This document shows positions 44,208 to 52,793 of a stretch of DNA of 64,000 bases, in pieces. Origin of the DNA: Bacteroides fragilis (GTDB taxonomy: Bacteria > Bacillota > Clostridia > Lachnospirales > Lachnospiraceae); assembly GCA_023664485.1 (NCBI GenBank), contig JAMPFK010000007.1, positions 1 to 64,000 on the forward strand. The letters are read 5' to 3'. Positions within the stretch are counted from its first letter, which is position 1. Every line of letters begins with the position of its first letter. Both the position numbers and the translations under genes were made by a program. A model generated the notes under the pieces. The model saw only the letters and a program-made list of their open reading frames with translations, was not told the origin of the DNA and did no database searches.

Positions 44208-44825
44208 GTGGGTGAATTGAATTTTGATGAAATGTCTCAGGAATATTTCGATATTCTGAGAGAACTGGGGAATATCGGCGCAGGAAATGCGACTACGGCA
44301 TTAGCGGAAATGCTGCAATGCAAGGTTGATATGTCGGTGCCGAAAGTCGCCCTGCTGGAGTTTAAGGAAGTAGGAGCGGCAATGGGCGGCGAAGAGCAGA
44401 TCATGGCCGGCATTTATCTTGGCGTAGAGGGGGACATTACCGGGAGTATCATGTTCCTCCTGGAGAAAAGTTCCGCCAGGTTTCTTGTATCGAAATTGAT
44501 GGGGATGGAAATGGAAGGGGATGATTTTTCCGAAATGGAGTTTTCCGCATTGAAGGAGGTTGGAAATATCATTACAGGGGCTTATTTGAATTCGCTTTCT
44601 TCTTTGACGAATTTGAAGATATTTCCTACGGTGCCGGATATTGCGGTAGATATGGCGGGAGCCATTATGAGTGTGCCGGCGATCCAGTTCGGAGCCGTCG
44701 GCGACAGAATGCTGTTGATACAGACCCAGTTTTTTGATGATGTAGCGATAGATGGGTATTTTATACTGATTCCCGATATGGAATCTTATAGCAAAATTTT
44801 ATCGGCATTAGGTATGTCGGTTTGA
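44208..44825 (+). CDS. cheC: CheY-P phosphatase CheC
   Basis: This 205-residue protein has the two phosphatase helices of the family, LRELGNIGAGNATTALAEML and FSALKEVGNIITGAYLNSLS, each with the catalytic Glu-x-x-Asn. CheC removes phosphate from CheY and controls CheD. It starts with GTG after TAGGAGGTTT. Together with FliY it gives two CheY-P phosphatases in this operon. Confidence 0.95.
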   Translation: MGELNFDEMSQEYFDILRELGNIGAGNATTALAEMLQCKVDMSVPKVALLEFKEVGAAMGGEEQIMAGIYLGVEGDITGSIMFLLEKSSARFLVSKLMGMEMEGDDFSEMEFSALKEVGNIITGAYLNSLSSLTNLKIFPTVPDIAVDMAGAIMSVPAIQFGAVGDRMLLIQTQFFDDVAIDGYFILIPDMESYSKILSALGMSV

Positions 44826-44860
44826 CAATACTGTGATAATGAAGGTGGGAGATTCAGGAA

Positions 44861-45349
44861 ATGGCTGAGGTGATAAAGGTCGGTATGGCCGATTTGAATA
44901 TATGTGTTAGCCCCAATGGTATTACGACACTGGGACTTGGTTCATGCGTTGGAATTGCATTGCGGGACCCTGTGACGAAAATCGGGGGACTGGCACATAT
45001 TATGCTTCCCGATAGCAGAGCGATCAGAAATAACAGCAATATTCCTAAATTTGCCGACACGGGGATAGAAGAACTGGTAAGAAGGGTTGTAGCCAAGGGA
45101 GCGAACAGAACAAGATTGGTAGCAAAAATTGCGGGCGGCGCTCAGATGTTCTCTTTTCAGGGAGGGAACTCTGAGGCGACCCGTGTGGGAGAAAGAAATG
45201 TAGAGGCTACAAAGAGGAAGCTTGCACAGTTAAAGATACCGATCCTGGCGGAGGATACAGGAGCGAATTATGGGAGGACCGTTATTTTCTATCCGGAGAC
45301 GGGTGATTTTATCATCCGCGCGGTCGGAAAACCGGAAAAGAAGATTTAA
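44861..45349 (+). CDS. cheD: Chemoreceptor glutamine deamidase CheD
   Basis: This 162-residue enzyme has the catalytic cysteine C29 in LGLGSCVGI, histidine H46 in GLAHIMLPDS and the downstream AKIAGGAQMF motif. It deamidates receptor glutamines and is regulated by CheC, encoded just before it. The length is normal. A GGTGGGAGA ribosome site precedes the ATG. Confidence 0.95.
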   Translation: MAEVIKVGMADLNICVSPNGITTLGLGSCVGIALRDPVTKIGGLAHIMLPDSRAIRNNSNIPKFADTGIEELVRRVVAKGANRTRLVAKIAGGAQMFSFQGGNSEATRVGERNVEATKRKLAQLKIPILAEDTGANYGRTVIFYPETGDFIIRAVGKPEKKI

Positions 45350-45391
45350 AATCGTTATGGTATCCGCTGAGGCGGCTAAGGGGTGCGGAAA

Positions 45392-45859
45392 TTGAAAAAA
45401 GAAGAACAGGAAGAACTGGAACAGGATGCGCCGGAGAAGGACGGACTGGAGCTTATAACAGATCTTGCGGAGCTCGAAAGAGAGCGGGCAAGGGAGCGCG
45501 AACTGGAAGAGAAGCAGGCAGCAATAAGGGCGAAGAAGAGAAAACTGATTCCTCCTTTTGTCATGCTCCTTGCAGGCGCGATAAGCAGCATTACGATGTT
45601 CCTGTTACATTATAAGTCGAAGGATATGCTCGTTATATTGTTGTGGGTATTGATTGCTTTTTTTATAGCGGGCGAAGTGCTGAAATGGATGTTAGACCGT
45701 TTTGAGGCACAGATTGAAGCGGAGCGCAGGGAAGCGGGGGAAGTATTCGAGAAGGAGCTTGATGAAGAAAGCGGAGTAGAAAAATTAAAAGAGCCGAAAG
45801 GGGCCGGTAAGGCACAGGAAAAGAAGCTCAGCCGCGACGACGAAGAGCTGATTTTCTGA
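45392..45859 (+). CDS. Two-helix membrane protein of the flagellar operon, unknown function
   Basis: This protein of about 155 residues has three parts. The N-terminal part is very acidic and charged, probably helical (1-50). Two membrane segments (53-72 and 79-98) are joined by a short loop YKSKDM. The C-terminal tail is charged (100-155). Both ends should be cytoplasmic. It lies between cheD and sigD with a 42-base gap before and about 29 after, so it belongs to the operon. I do not recognise the family. The start may be TTG at 45392 (AAGGGGTG upstream) or GTG at 45383. Confidence 0.75.
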   Translation: MKKEEQEELEQDAPEKDGLELITDLAELERERARERELEEKQAAIRAKKRKLIPPFVMLLAGAISSITMFLLHYKSKDMLVILLWVLIAFFIAGEVLKWMLDRFEAQIEAERREAGEVFEKELDEESGVEKLKEPKGAGKAQEKKLSRDDEELIF

Positions 45860-45888
45860 CAGAGTGTCCGGTGTAGTGGGGAAATGTG

Positions 45889-46662
45889 ATGGATGAAGCA
45901 GGCAGAAAGAAACTTTGGGAAGAATACGACAGGACCAAATCTTCCGCGGTGAGAGAAAAAATCATATTAGAATACGCCCCGCTTGTAAAGATGGTTGCAG
46001 GCCGGTTGAGCATGTATCTCGGATATAATGTGGAATATGAAGATTTGGTGAGTTATGGGATTTTTGGATTGATCGACGCGATCGATAAATTTGATGCGCT
46101 GAAAGACGTTAAATTTGAAACCTATGCCAGTCTGCGTATCAGGGGCGCAATTTTGGACCAGATACGAAAAATGGACTGGATTCCGAGAACAATCCGGCAG
46201 AAACAGAAAAGAATCGATACGGCGATCAGGGAAATCGAATCGCAGCACGGACGAAGTGCGACCGATGAAGAGATAGCGCAGAATCTGGGGATCTCCAATG
46301 AGGAATATGTTGACTGGCAGTCCCAGATGAAAATAACGAATGTGATATCCCTGAATGAATTTCTGGAACAGGGAAGCGAGATCCCGAACGATAACAGTTT
46401 TAACCGCAAAGCGCAGTTCGACGAGCCCGAAGAGGTAATAGAACGGGATGAACTCAAGCGTATTCTGGCAGGAGCGCTGGAGCTGCTGACGGAGAAAGAG
46501 CGGAAAGTCATCGTGCTGTATTATTATGAGGATCTGACGCTGAAAGAAATCAGCAGCATTTTGGAAGTATCGGAATCCAGGACTTCTCAGCTGCATACGA
46601 GAGCTTTACAGAAAATGAAAAGTAAATTGGGAAATTATATGGGTATTCTTACGGAACGGTAA
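45889..46662 (+). CDS. sigD: Flagellar sigma factor SigD (FliA/WhiG family, sigma-28)
   Basis: This 257-residue sigma factor has region 2 (VEYEDLVSYGIFGLIDAIDK, KFETYASLRIRGAILDQIRK), region 3 (PRTIRQKQKRID onward) and region 4 with the helix-turn-helix DLTLKEISSILEVSESRTSQ. It directs late flagellar, chemoreceptor and autolysin genes. Its place late in the operon matches Bacillus subtilis. No flgM anti-sigma gene is nearby. ATG at 45889 has better spacing from GTGGGGA than GTG at 45886. Confidence 0.96.
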   Translation: MDEAGRKKLWEEYDRTKSSAVREKIILEYAPLVKMVAGRLSMYLGYNVEYEDLVSYGIFGLIDAIDKFDALKDVKFETYASLRIRGAILDQIRKMDWIPRTIRQKQKRIDTAIREIESQHGRSATDEEIAQNLGISNEEYVDWQSQMKITNVISLNEFLEQGSEIPNDNSFNRKAQFDEPEEVIERDELKRILAGALELLTEKERKVIVLYYYEDLTLKEISSILEVSESRTSQLHTRALQKMKSKLGNYMGILTER

Positions 46663-46704
46663 TGGCTGATTCATAATGATGCCCCGAATAAGAGGTGTGC
46701 ATGC

Positions 46705-48300
46705 ATGAACGGATATTTCAGATTGATCCATGAAGAAGGCAGGACCGGTATCCAGTTGATACCGCCTGCGGAGGGCGGAGATGCCGTTTCCGTAAACGAT
46801 GTGACAGAATACTTGGCAATGAAAGATATTGTTTACGACAAAAATCTCCTTTATAAGGCAGTCGCGGCGTCGGCTGAGAAGAAAATGGCCGTGCTGTTGG
46901 AAAAACGTACGACGCTTCCGGAGCGGGAGTGTTATAAATTTACGATGACGCCGGACAATATGCGCGCCTATGTCAGATTTTACGCGCCCTCTGTCGGAGG
47001 AGAACAGATGACGGCAGAGGAATTGATAAAGGATCTGGAGGTCAAAGGGATCCGGCATGGTATTTTGACGGATGTGATCAGAGAATGCTTTGCAAAGCGG
47101 CGCGATTACTGCAAAGATATTCTTGTCGCACAGGGTACGGAGCCCGTGCATGGGAAAGACGCCTGTATCGAATATTTTTTTAATACGGATAAAAAGGCAA
47201 AACCGGCTTTAAAAGAAGACGGCAGCGTGGATTTTTTTCAGTTAAATGTCGTGCAGCACTGCAGCAAGGGGGATGTTCTGGCAAGATTGATACCGGAGGA
47301 TCCCGGAAAGTATGGCATGAATCTGCTCGGACAGAGACTGAAGCCGCGGGACGTCCGAAAGGCGGTTTTAAAGTACGGTAATAATATAGAGATTTCTGAG
47401 GATAATACGACATTGGTATCCATGGTCAACGGCCATGTGGAACTGGTAGAAGGAAGCGTTTTTGTTTCCGATGTGCTGATAGTGGAAAATGTCGATAATT
47501 CGACCGGGAATATAGATTATGAAGGCGGCGTCCAGGTCAATGGAAACGTAGGTACGAATTTCCAGGTAAAGGCCAGGGACGATATCGAGGTAAGGGGCGT
47601 CGTAGAGGGAGCCGTGCTGGAAGCGGGCGGGAATATAATCATCGCGCGCGGTGTCAATGGGATGGGAAAAGGTTCCCTGAAAGCCGGAGGCAACATCATT
47701 TCCAAATTTCTGCAGGGCGTTTCCGCTCAGGCGGACGGTTATATCGCGTCCGAATCGGTCCTCCACAGCAAACTGATGGCCGGGACGGAAGTGAACATAG
47801 ACGGCAGAAAAGGTTTTATCACGGGCGGAAGCGTCAGTGCGGTGAACAGCGTCAATGTAAAGACGCTCGGTTCGGCAATGGGAGCGGATACCGTGGTGGA
47901 GGTCGGCGTTGATCCCAATCTGACAGCCAGGCTGCAGGAAGTCCAGAAGCAGATCGAAGAGGGGCATAAGGAAATACAGGCTATCCAGCAGATCTTGATT
48001 TCCACGAAGAAAAAGATGTCGCAGGGAGTCAAATTATCGCCGGAGCAGCTGCAATACTTACAGACGTTAATAGAAGCCAATCAGATAAAATCGCAGCAGG
48101 TTTCTGAGAACGTAGAGGAAGTGGAACGGCTTCAGAGCCAGATGAAAGGAAGGAACGGCGCCTGCGTTGTTGTGCGGGATACCGTGCATCCGGGGACGAA
48201 GATCTGCATCGGCGACGTTTCCATGACAGTGCAGAAGGAAATGCAGTATTGTAAATTTATAAAAGCGGGCGGCGATGTGAAAATGACGTCCATAAGCTGA
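46705..48300 (+). CDS. FapA (DUF342) family protein
   Basis: This 531-residue protein belongs to the FapA/DUF342 group. An N-terminal region (about 1-190) is followed by a repetitive right-handed beta-helix-like core (about 260-400: VNGNVGTNFQVKARDDIEV, GVVEGAVLEAGGNIIIARGV). A coiled coil follows (about 410-480) and then a short C-terminal beta domain (CVVVRDTVHPGTKICIGDVS). DUF342 genes next to sigD or flagellar genes are common in clostridia, but the function is not established. Polymer or surface association is inferred for relatives. Confidence 0.85.
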   Translation: MNGYFRLIHEEGRTGIQLIPPAEGGDAVSVNDVTEYLAMKDIVYDKNLLYKAVAASAEKKMAVLLEKRTTLPERECYKFTMTPDNMRAYVRFYAPSVGGEQMTAEELIKDLEVKGIRHGILTDVIRECFAKRRDYCKDILVAQGTEPVHGKDACIEYFFNTDKKAKPALKEDGSVDFFQLNVVQHCSKGDVLARLIPEDPGKYGMNLLGQRLKPRDVRKAVLKYGNNIEISEDNTTLVSMVNGHVELVEGSVFVSDVLIVENVDNSTGNIDYEGGVQVNGNVGTNFQVKARDDIEVRGVVEGAVLEAGGNIIIARGVNGMGKGSLKAGGNIISKFLQGVSAQADGYIASESVLHSKLMAGTEVNIDGRKGFITGGSVSAVNSVNVKTLGSAMGADTVVEVGVDPNLTARLQEVQKQIEEGHKEIQAIQQILISTKKKMSQGVKLSPEQLQYLQTLIEANQIKSQQVSENVEEVERLQSQMKGRNGACVVVRDTVHPGTKICIGDVSMTVQKEMQYCKFIKAGGDVKMTSIS

Positions 48301-48331
48301 GAAACTTATGGTTCTAAGGAGATGATGGCGG

Positions 48332-48652
48332 ATGGCGATAGGACAGATTGAAATACAGGGACAGATTACCAGAGCGCAGGATTTTACGACGATCAAGCAT
48401 CATGAAGACACGCGGGGCATGGTAGAGCAGGCCAACGTAAGCGAACAGTTTTCGAAGGTCATTGAGGATCAGATGACGAAGGTGTTCCGCGGAGAAAGAT
48501 CGGAATATCAGAATAGGAAATTCGACGCCAGAGAGAAGGGCAGCAACGAATACAGCGGCGATGGCGGCCGCCGGGGTAAGAAGAAGGAAAAACAGGAAGC
48601 GGACGGCAAGGTGCTTCTAAAAGGAGTCGGAAATTTTGATATATCCATGTAA
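48332..48652 (+). CDS. Small hydrophilic protein of the flagellar operon, unknown function
   Basis: This 106-residue protein begins MAIGQIEIQGQITRAQDFTT. It has a helical stretch (about 27-50, VEQANVSEQFSKVIEDQMTK), a strongly charged Lys/Glu/Gly linker and a short end VLLKGVGNFDISM. No membrane segment, signal or cysteine is seen. It lies between the FapA-type gene and the SwrB-like gene with gaps of about 30 bases. An AAGGAGATGATGG ribosome region precedes the ATG. I recognise no family with certainty. Confidence 0.75.
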   Translation: MAIGQIEIQGQITRAQDFTTIKHHEDTRGMVEQANVSEQFSKVIEDQMTKVFRGERSEYQNRKFDAREKGSNEYSGDGGRRGKKKEKQEADGKVLLKGVGNFDISM

Positions 48653-48678
48653 GACATATACGGAGATGGAGGTTTCGG

Positions 48679-50022
48679 ATGAGTGTTCTACAAATCGTTT
48701 TGATCATAGCGGGGATCGTCATTTTCATCCTCGGATATCTTATACCCTCTAAGAAAAAAGATATGGATGAGACAGTCCAGCTGATCAGCGAGGATGAAGT
48801 CAGAAAAGTAGTCGATAAAGAGATAGAAGCGGCGAAAACGCATATTTCGGATGTTGTGGATGAGACGGTCACTTATGCGATGGAAAAGACCGAACGGTCT
48901 ATGGAAAGAGTGACCAATGAAAAGATCATGGCGGTCAATGAATATTCCGACACAGTCCTGGAGGAGATCAATAAGAACCATAAAGAAGTATTATTTTTGT
49001 ATGATATGCTGAGCGATAAGCATGACAGTTTAAAGGATACGGTTTCGGAGGCGGGCAGGACTGCGGAAGAAATCAAACAGACGGTCAGGGATGCGGAAAT
49101 TACGGCAAAAGAAACGCAGGAATCTGTAAGGAATGTGGAAAATACGGTCCGGGAAGCGGAGGACGCGGTCCGGGCCGTTATGAATGCGGCGCTGGAAGCG
49201 AGAGGACGCAGCACTGTACCGGTATATGCTGAAATTGTGGAAAAAAGCGTGCCCCGTAATTTCGGTACGGCCGGGTACGGGAGAAACTTTCGGGAAATCG
49301 ATGTATCCGATTACAGAAGAGGGGCCGGCGATACCGGGATATCGGGATATCGAAGGGAAATCCGCGATGCCGGCGTATCGGAATATGACAGGGAAATCCG
49401 CGATGCCGGCGTATCGGAATATGACAGGGAAATCCGCGATGCCGCCGCATCGGCATTTGATGAAGAGGTCATGAATATTGGCGTGCCCGAATTTGCCGAA
49501 GAGGATGTGGATGCCGGGTCGCCGGAATATAGCGAAACAGTCCCGGATATCGGCGTGCCGGAGTTCATTGGAGAAGAAACGGATACCGCGGAGATCGAGA
49601 CAGACAGGGAAGCAGCATATGCTGAAGCGATGGAAGTGGCGAGAGCGGCCGCATATAACGGAATGACAGAAAGCGCCGGAGGGATGCCGTCTCAGGAAGC
49701 GCCGCAGGCGGAAGCCGGGGATCAGTTCGTGCCGATTGCGCCGCCGCGGGTAGAGATCATTCACGATCCGGACAGCGCATACGACTATGTTGCGGAACCG
49801 CCGCAGACGGAAGAGCGCATTCCGACGCCGGAGGCTGAAAGGCAGGCGGAAGCCAGACCGGTAAATATTCAGTTCACAAGCGGGAAAAATAATGGAAGAA
49901 ACAGCAACGAGAGGATATTGGAGCTTCATAAGGCGGGAAAATCCAATATGGCGATTGCGAAGGAATTGGGGCTCGGTATAGGAGAGGTAAAGCTGGTTAT
50001 TGATTTATTTGAAGGACTGTAA
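48679..50022 (+). CDS. SwrB-like membrane-anchored protein (DUF6115 type)
   Basis: This 447-residue protein has an N-terminal membrane helix (about 4-22, IVLIIAGIVIFILGYLIPSK), a long coiled coil (about 25-180), a repetitive acidic/aromatic linker (about 210-300) and a small C-terminal helix-turn-helix-like module (about 412-447: ILELHKAGKSNMAIAKELGL, GIGEVKLVIDLFEGL). SwrB of Bacillus subtilis, encoded after sigD, has the same three parts without the long linker; it activates assembly of the FliPQR gate. Relationship is inferred from build and place, not from a search. Confidence 0.7.
   Translation: MSVLQIVLIIAGIVIFILGYLIPSKKKDMDETVQLISEDEVRKVVDKEIEAAKTHISDVVDETVTYAMEKTERSMERVTNEKIMAVNEYSDTVLEEINKNHKEVLFLYDMLSDKHDSLKDTVSEAGRTAEEIKQTVRDAEITAKETQESVRNVENTVREAEDAVRAVMNAALEARGRSTVPVYAEIVEKSVPRNFGTAGYGRNFREIDVSDYRRGAGDTGISGYRREIRDAGVSEYDREIRDAGVSEYDREIRDAAASAFDEEVMNIGVPEFAEEDVDAGSPEYSETVPDIGVPEFIGEETDTAEIETDREAAYAEAMEVARAAAYNGMTESAGGMPSQEAPQAEAGDQFVPIAPPRVEIIHDPDSAYDYVAEPPQTEERIPTPEAERQAEARPVNIQFTSGKNNGRNSNERILELHKAGKSNMAIAKELGLGIGEVKLVIDLFEGL
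49355..49453 (+). repeat. 36-bp tandem repeats in the SwrB-like gene
   Basis: Two identical 36-bp units (49355-49390 and 49391-49426), each starting GGGAAATCCGCGATGCCGGC, are followed by a partial, diverged third (49427 to about 49453). They encode REIRDAGVSEYD repeats. Looser copies of the theme (IGVPEFAEE, IGVPEFIGE) continue downstream. Exact identity implies recent duplication and possible length variation between strains. Confidence 0.9.
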
Positions 50023-50051
50023 GGGAAAGAACAGTAACTGACAGGTGGACT

Positions 50052-50759
50052 ATGGAATTAAAATACTATTTACGAGGCTTGGGACTTGGAATTGTAGTAA
50101 CGGCAATTATTATGGGAATTATCTCATCCGGAAGCAGTGAGATGACCAATGATGAAATTATTGCACGGGCGAAACAGCTTGGAATGACAGAGAGCAGAGT
50201 GCTTTCCGATACGGCTTCCGGGGAAGAAAAGGATTTGGAATCCGTAAAAGAGGAAGATTCCATACAGCCGGAGGGCGTCTCGGACGAAAGCGCGCCGCAG
50301 GAGAATAACGACGCGGTAAACGGGCCGGAAGAAAATAACGCCATAAACGAGCCGGCAGGAAAGGAAACTGTAAATGGGCCGGAAGGAGCAGGAACGGCGG
50401 CAGAGGATGTTCCCGACGCCGTACTGCCGGATGATGAAGAGACCGGGCAGGAAGCACCGCCGGATACGCCTGTAATGCAGGATACGGCGGAAATGCAGGA
50501 ATCTCCGGAAGAGAACGCGGAACCGGAGCAGAGACCGAAAGCCTCTGATACGCCTATGGTCATTACGGTCGGGGGCGGCGACGGTTCCTATACGGTCAGC
50601 ATGAAGCTGGAGGATGTTGGCGCCGTTGCGTCAGCATCGGAGTTTGACACATTTCTGTGTGAAAACGGATATGATAAAAGAATAAGAGCAGGGAGCTACG
50701 CGATTCCCGCAGATGCCGGGGACGAACAGATAGCGAGAATGATTACCGGGCTCGAATAA
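50052..50759 (+). CDS. Membrane-anchored protein with an MltG N-terminal-like domain
   Basis: This 235-residue protein has an N-terminal membrane helix (about 8-27, GLGLGIVVTAIIMGIISSG), an acidic Pro/Asn/Glu-rich linker (about 55-170) and a C-terminal domain of about 65 residues. That domain (VASASEFDTFLCENGYDKRI, RAGSYAIPADAGDEQIARMI) resembles the LysM-like start of the transglycosylase MltG. The catalytic MltG domain is missing. Binding to cell-wall glycan is a reasonable guess. It is the last gene close to the flagellar operon, 29 bases after the SwrB-like gene. Confidence 0.7.
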   Translation: MELKYYLRGLGLGIVVTAIIMGIISSGSSEMTNDEIIARAKQLGMTESRVLSDTASGEEKDLESVKEEDSIQPEGVSDESAPQENNDAVNGPEENNAINEPAGKETVNGPEGAGTAAEDVPDAVLPDDEETGQEAPPDTPVMQDTAEMQESPEENAEPEQRPKASDTPMVITVGGGDGSYTVSMKLEDVGAVASASEFDTFLCENGYDKRIRAGSYAIPADAGDEQIARMITGLE

Positions 50760-50808
50760 AAAGCGCAGGATTCCTGATAGAATCAAAAAGAAAGGCAGGG
50801 TCATAGAG

Positions 50809-52176
50809 ATGGAAAAACAGATACCCTATAAAATTTATCTGGAAGAGCAGGAGATGCCGAAGCAATGGTATAATGTGCGGTCAGATATGAAAAAGAAACC
50901 GGCTCCGATTTTGAATCCGGGAACATTACAGCCTGTGACGGAAGATGAGCTGTCCGCTATCTTCTGCCGGGAACTGGCGAAGCAGGAATTGGACGATACG
51001 ACGCCGTATTTCGATATTCCGCAGGAAATCCGGGATTTTTATAAAATGTACCGTCCGTCGCCGCTCGTCCGGGCATATTGCCTGGAAGAAAAACTGGAGA
51101 CGCCGGCGCATATTTATTACAAATTTGAGGGAAATAATACCTCCGGAAGCCATAAACTGAACTCCGCGATCGCACAGGCTTATTATGCGAAGAAGCAGGG
51201 TTTAAAGGGAGTAACGACGGAAACCGGCGCAGGCCAGTGGGGAACGGCGCTTTCTATGGCGTGCTCATATTTTGATCTGGACTGTCAGGTATATATGGTC
51301 AAATGCTCTTATGAGCAGAAACCTTTCCGGCGGGAAGTCATGCGCACTTATGGTGCGAAAGTAACGCCTTCCCCGTCCATGAATACCGATGTAGGCCGTA
51401 AGATCAACGAAGAATTTCCGGGTACGACAGGAAGCCTCGGCTGTGCCATTTCCGAAGCGGTAGAGGCGGCTGTGAGCCAGGAAGGCTATCGGTATGTGCT
51501 GGGCTCCGTACTCGCGCAGGTATTGCTGCATCAGTCCATTATCGGTCTGGAGACCAAAGCGGCTTTGGATAAATACGGCGTCAAAGCGGATACGATTATC
51601 GGCTGTGCGGGCGGCGGCTCCAATCTTGGCGGCCTGATCTCCCCTTTTGCGGGCGAGATATTAAGAGGAGAGGCTGAATATCAGATAATCGCGGTAGAAC
51701 CGGCCTCCTGTCCGAGTCTGACGCGCGGCGTATATGCGTATGATTTCTGCGATACGGGAAAAGTATGTCCGCTTGCGAAAATGTATACGCTGGGAAGCGG
51801 CTTTATACCGTCCGCAAATCATGCGGGAGGGCTTCGTTATCATGGCATGAGCTCCACAGTCTCCGAGCTTTATGACCAGGGATTATTGGAGGCAAGAAGC
51901 GTAGAGCAGACGGAAGTATTCAAAGCGGCGGAGACTTTTGCAAGAGTGGAAGGCATTCTGCCGGCGCCGGAGAGCAGCCATGCGATCAAAGTCGCGATCG
52001 ACGAGGCGATGAAGTGCAAAGAGACCGGAGAAGAGAAGAACATCGTATTTGGACTTACCGGTACGGGGTACTTTGATATGGTTGCTTATCAAAAATATAA
52101 TGATGGCGAGATGAGCGATTATATTCCAACGGATGAAGAGCTGGCGCAGGCTGTGGCACAGCTCCCGAAGGTCTGA
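50809..52176 (+). CDS. TrpB2-type tryptophan synthase beta-like PLP enzyme
   Basis: This 455-residue enzyme matches the TrpB2 (TIGR01415) form rather than classic TrpB: it is longer, has an N-terminal extension, and has NNTSGSHKLNSAIAQAYYAK with the PLP lysine K116. The phosphate-binding loop is CAGGGSNLGG. It would make tryptophan from serine and indole, or salvage indole. No trpA or other trp gene is nearby. It lies in its own small unit between the flagellar operon and the yceD promoter, with an AAAGGCAGGG ribosome region. The reaction follows family knowledge. Confidence 0.92.
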   Translation: MEKQIPYKIYLEEQEMPKQWYNVRSDMKKKPAPILNPGTLQPVTEDELSAIFCRELAKQELDDTTPYFDIPQEIRDFYKMYRPSPLVRAYCLEEKLETPAHIYYKFEGNNTSGSHKLNSAIAQAYYAKKQGLKGVTTETGAGQWGTALSMACSYFDLDCQVYMVKCSYEQKPFRREVMRTYGAKVTPSPSMNTDVGRKINEEFPGTTGSLGCAISEAVEAAVSQEGYRYVLGSVLAQVLLHQSIIGLETKAALDKYGVKADTIIGCAGGGSNLGGLISPFAGEILRGEAEYQIIAVEPASCPSLTRGVYAYDFCDTGKVCPLAKMYTLGSGFIPSANHAGGLRYHGMSSTVSELYDQGLLEARSVEQTEVFKAAETFARVEGILPAPESSHAIKVAIDEAMKCKETGEEKNIVFGLTGTGYFDMVAYQKYNDGEMSDYIPTDEELAQAVAQLPKV

Positions 52177-52202
52177 TTCCGGGAATCTGGGGAAATATCT
52201 GG

Positions 52203-52231
52203 TTGACAAACCGGACTACCCTATGTATAAT
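52203..52231 (+). promoter_or_regulatory. Perfect consensus sigma-A promoter of yceD-rpmF
   Basis: TTGACA (52203-52208) and TATAAT (52226-52231) with a 17-base spacer match the sigma-A consensus at every position. Transcription from about 52238 would start 20 bases before the yceD ATG. Confidence 0.93.
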
Positions 52232-52257
52232 AGTTTGAGTGTGAATAGGAGTCAGCT

Positions 52258-52791
52258 ATGTTCATAAATTTAACTGATGTATTGACATCCGAGGACAAAG
52301 TGCTTACAATGCAGGCGGAACCGGAGATAAGGGAGATCGCTGCAGGCGGAGAGGCATTTGAGATCCTTGAGAAGCAGCCGGTATGTTTGACGGTTACCAA
52401 TATCGGAAAAGGCAGGGCCAAAGTGGAAGGACAGACGGAAATCGTGCTTTCCATGCGCTGTGACAGATGTTTAAAACCTGTCGGAGAGCGGCTGGCGCTT
52501 CAATTCTCCAGAGAGGTCCACGCGCCGGATACTGCCCTGGCGCGGCAGGATGAGGAAGCGGATGACGACCAGAATTTCATGGAAGGTTATCAGTTAAATC
52601 TTGAGGAGCTGCTGAACAATGAAATCATCATTAACTGGCCGAGTAAGATCCTGTGCAGCGCGGATTGCAAAGGAATCTGTATGCAGTGCGGTAAGGACCT
52701 GAATACCGGAACGTGTGAATGCGATACATTTATTCCCGATCCCCGGATGGCAGTAATAAAGGATATCTTCAACGCGGATAAGGAGGTGTAA
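52258..52791 (+). CDS. YceD family (DUF177) protein, ribosome-linked
   Basis: This 177-residue DUF177 protein is encoded directly before rpmF, the near-universal position of this family (YceD, YlbN). The C-terminal half holds a cysteine cluster CSADCKGICMQCGKDL plus a later TCEC, likely a metal site, and an earlier MRCDRC pair. Its role is linked to 23S rRNA accumulation in plants and Escherichia coli, but the mechanism is unclear. rpmF starts 2 bases after the stop. Confidence 0.92.
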   Translation: MFINLTDVLTSEDKVLTMQAEPEIREIAAGGEAFEILEKQPVCLTVTNIGKGRAKVEGQTEIVLSMRCDRCLKPVGERLALQFSREVHAPDTALARQDEEADDDQNFMEGYQLNLEELLNNEIIINWPSKILCSADCKGICMQCGKDLNTGTCECDTFIPDPRMAVIKDIFNADKEV

Positions 52792-52793
52792 CG

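Noticed and set aside
52174..52190. Terminator after the TrpB2 gene
   Set aside because: GATTC/GAATC is a short stem with a 3-base loop and no T run.
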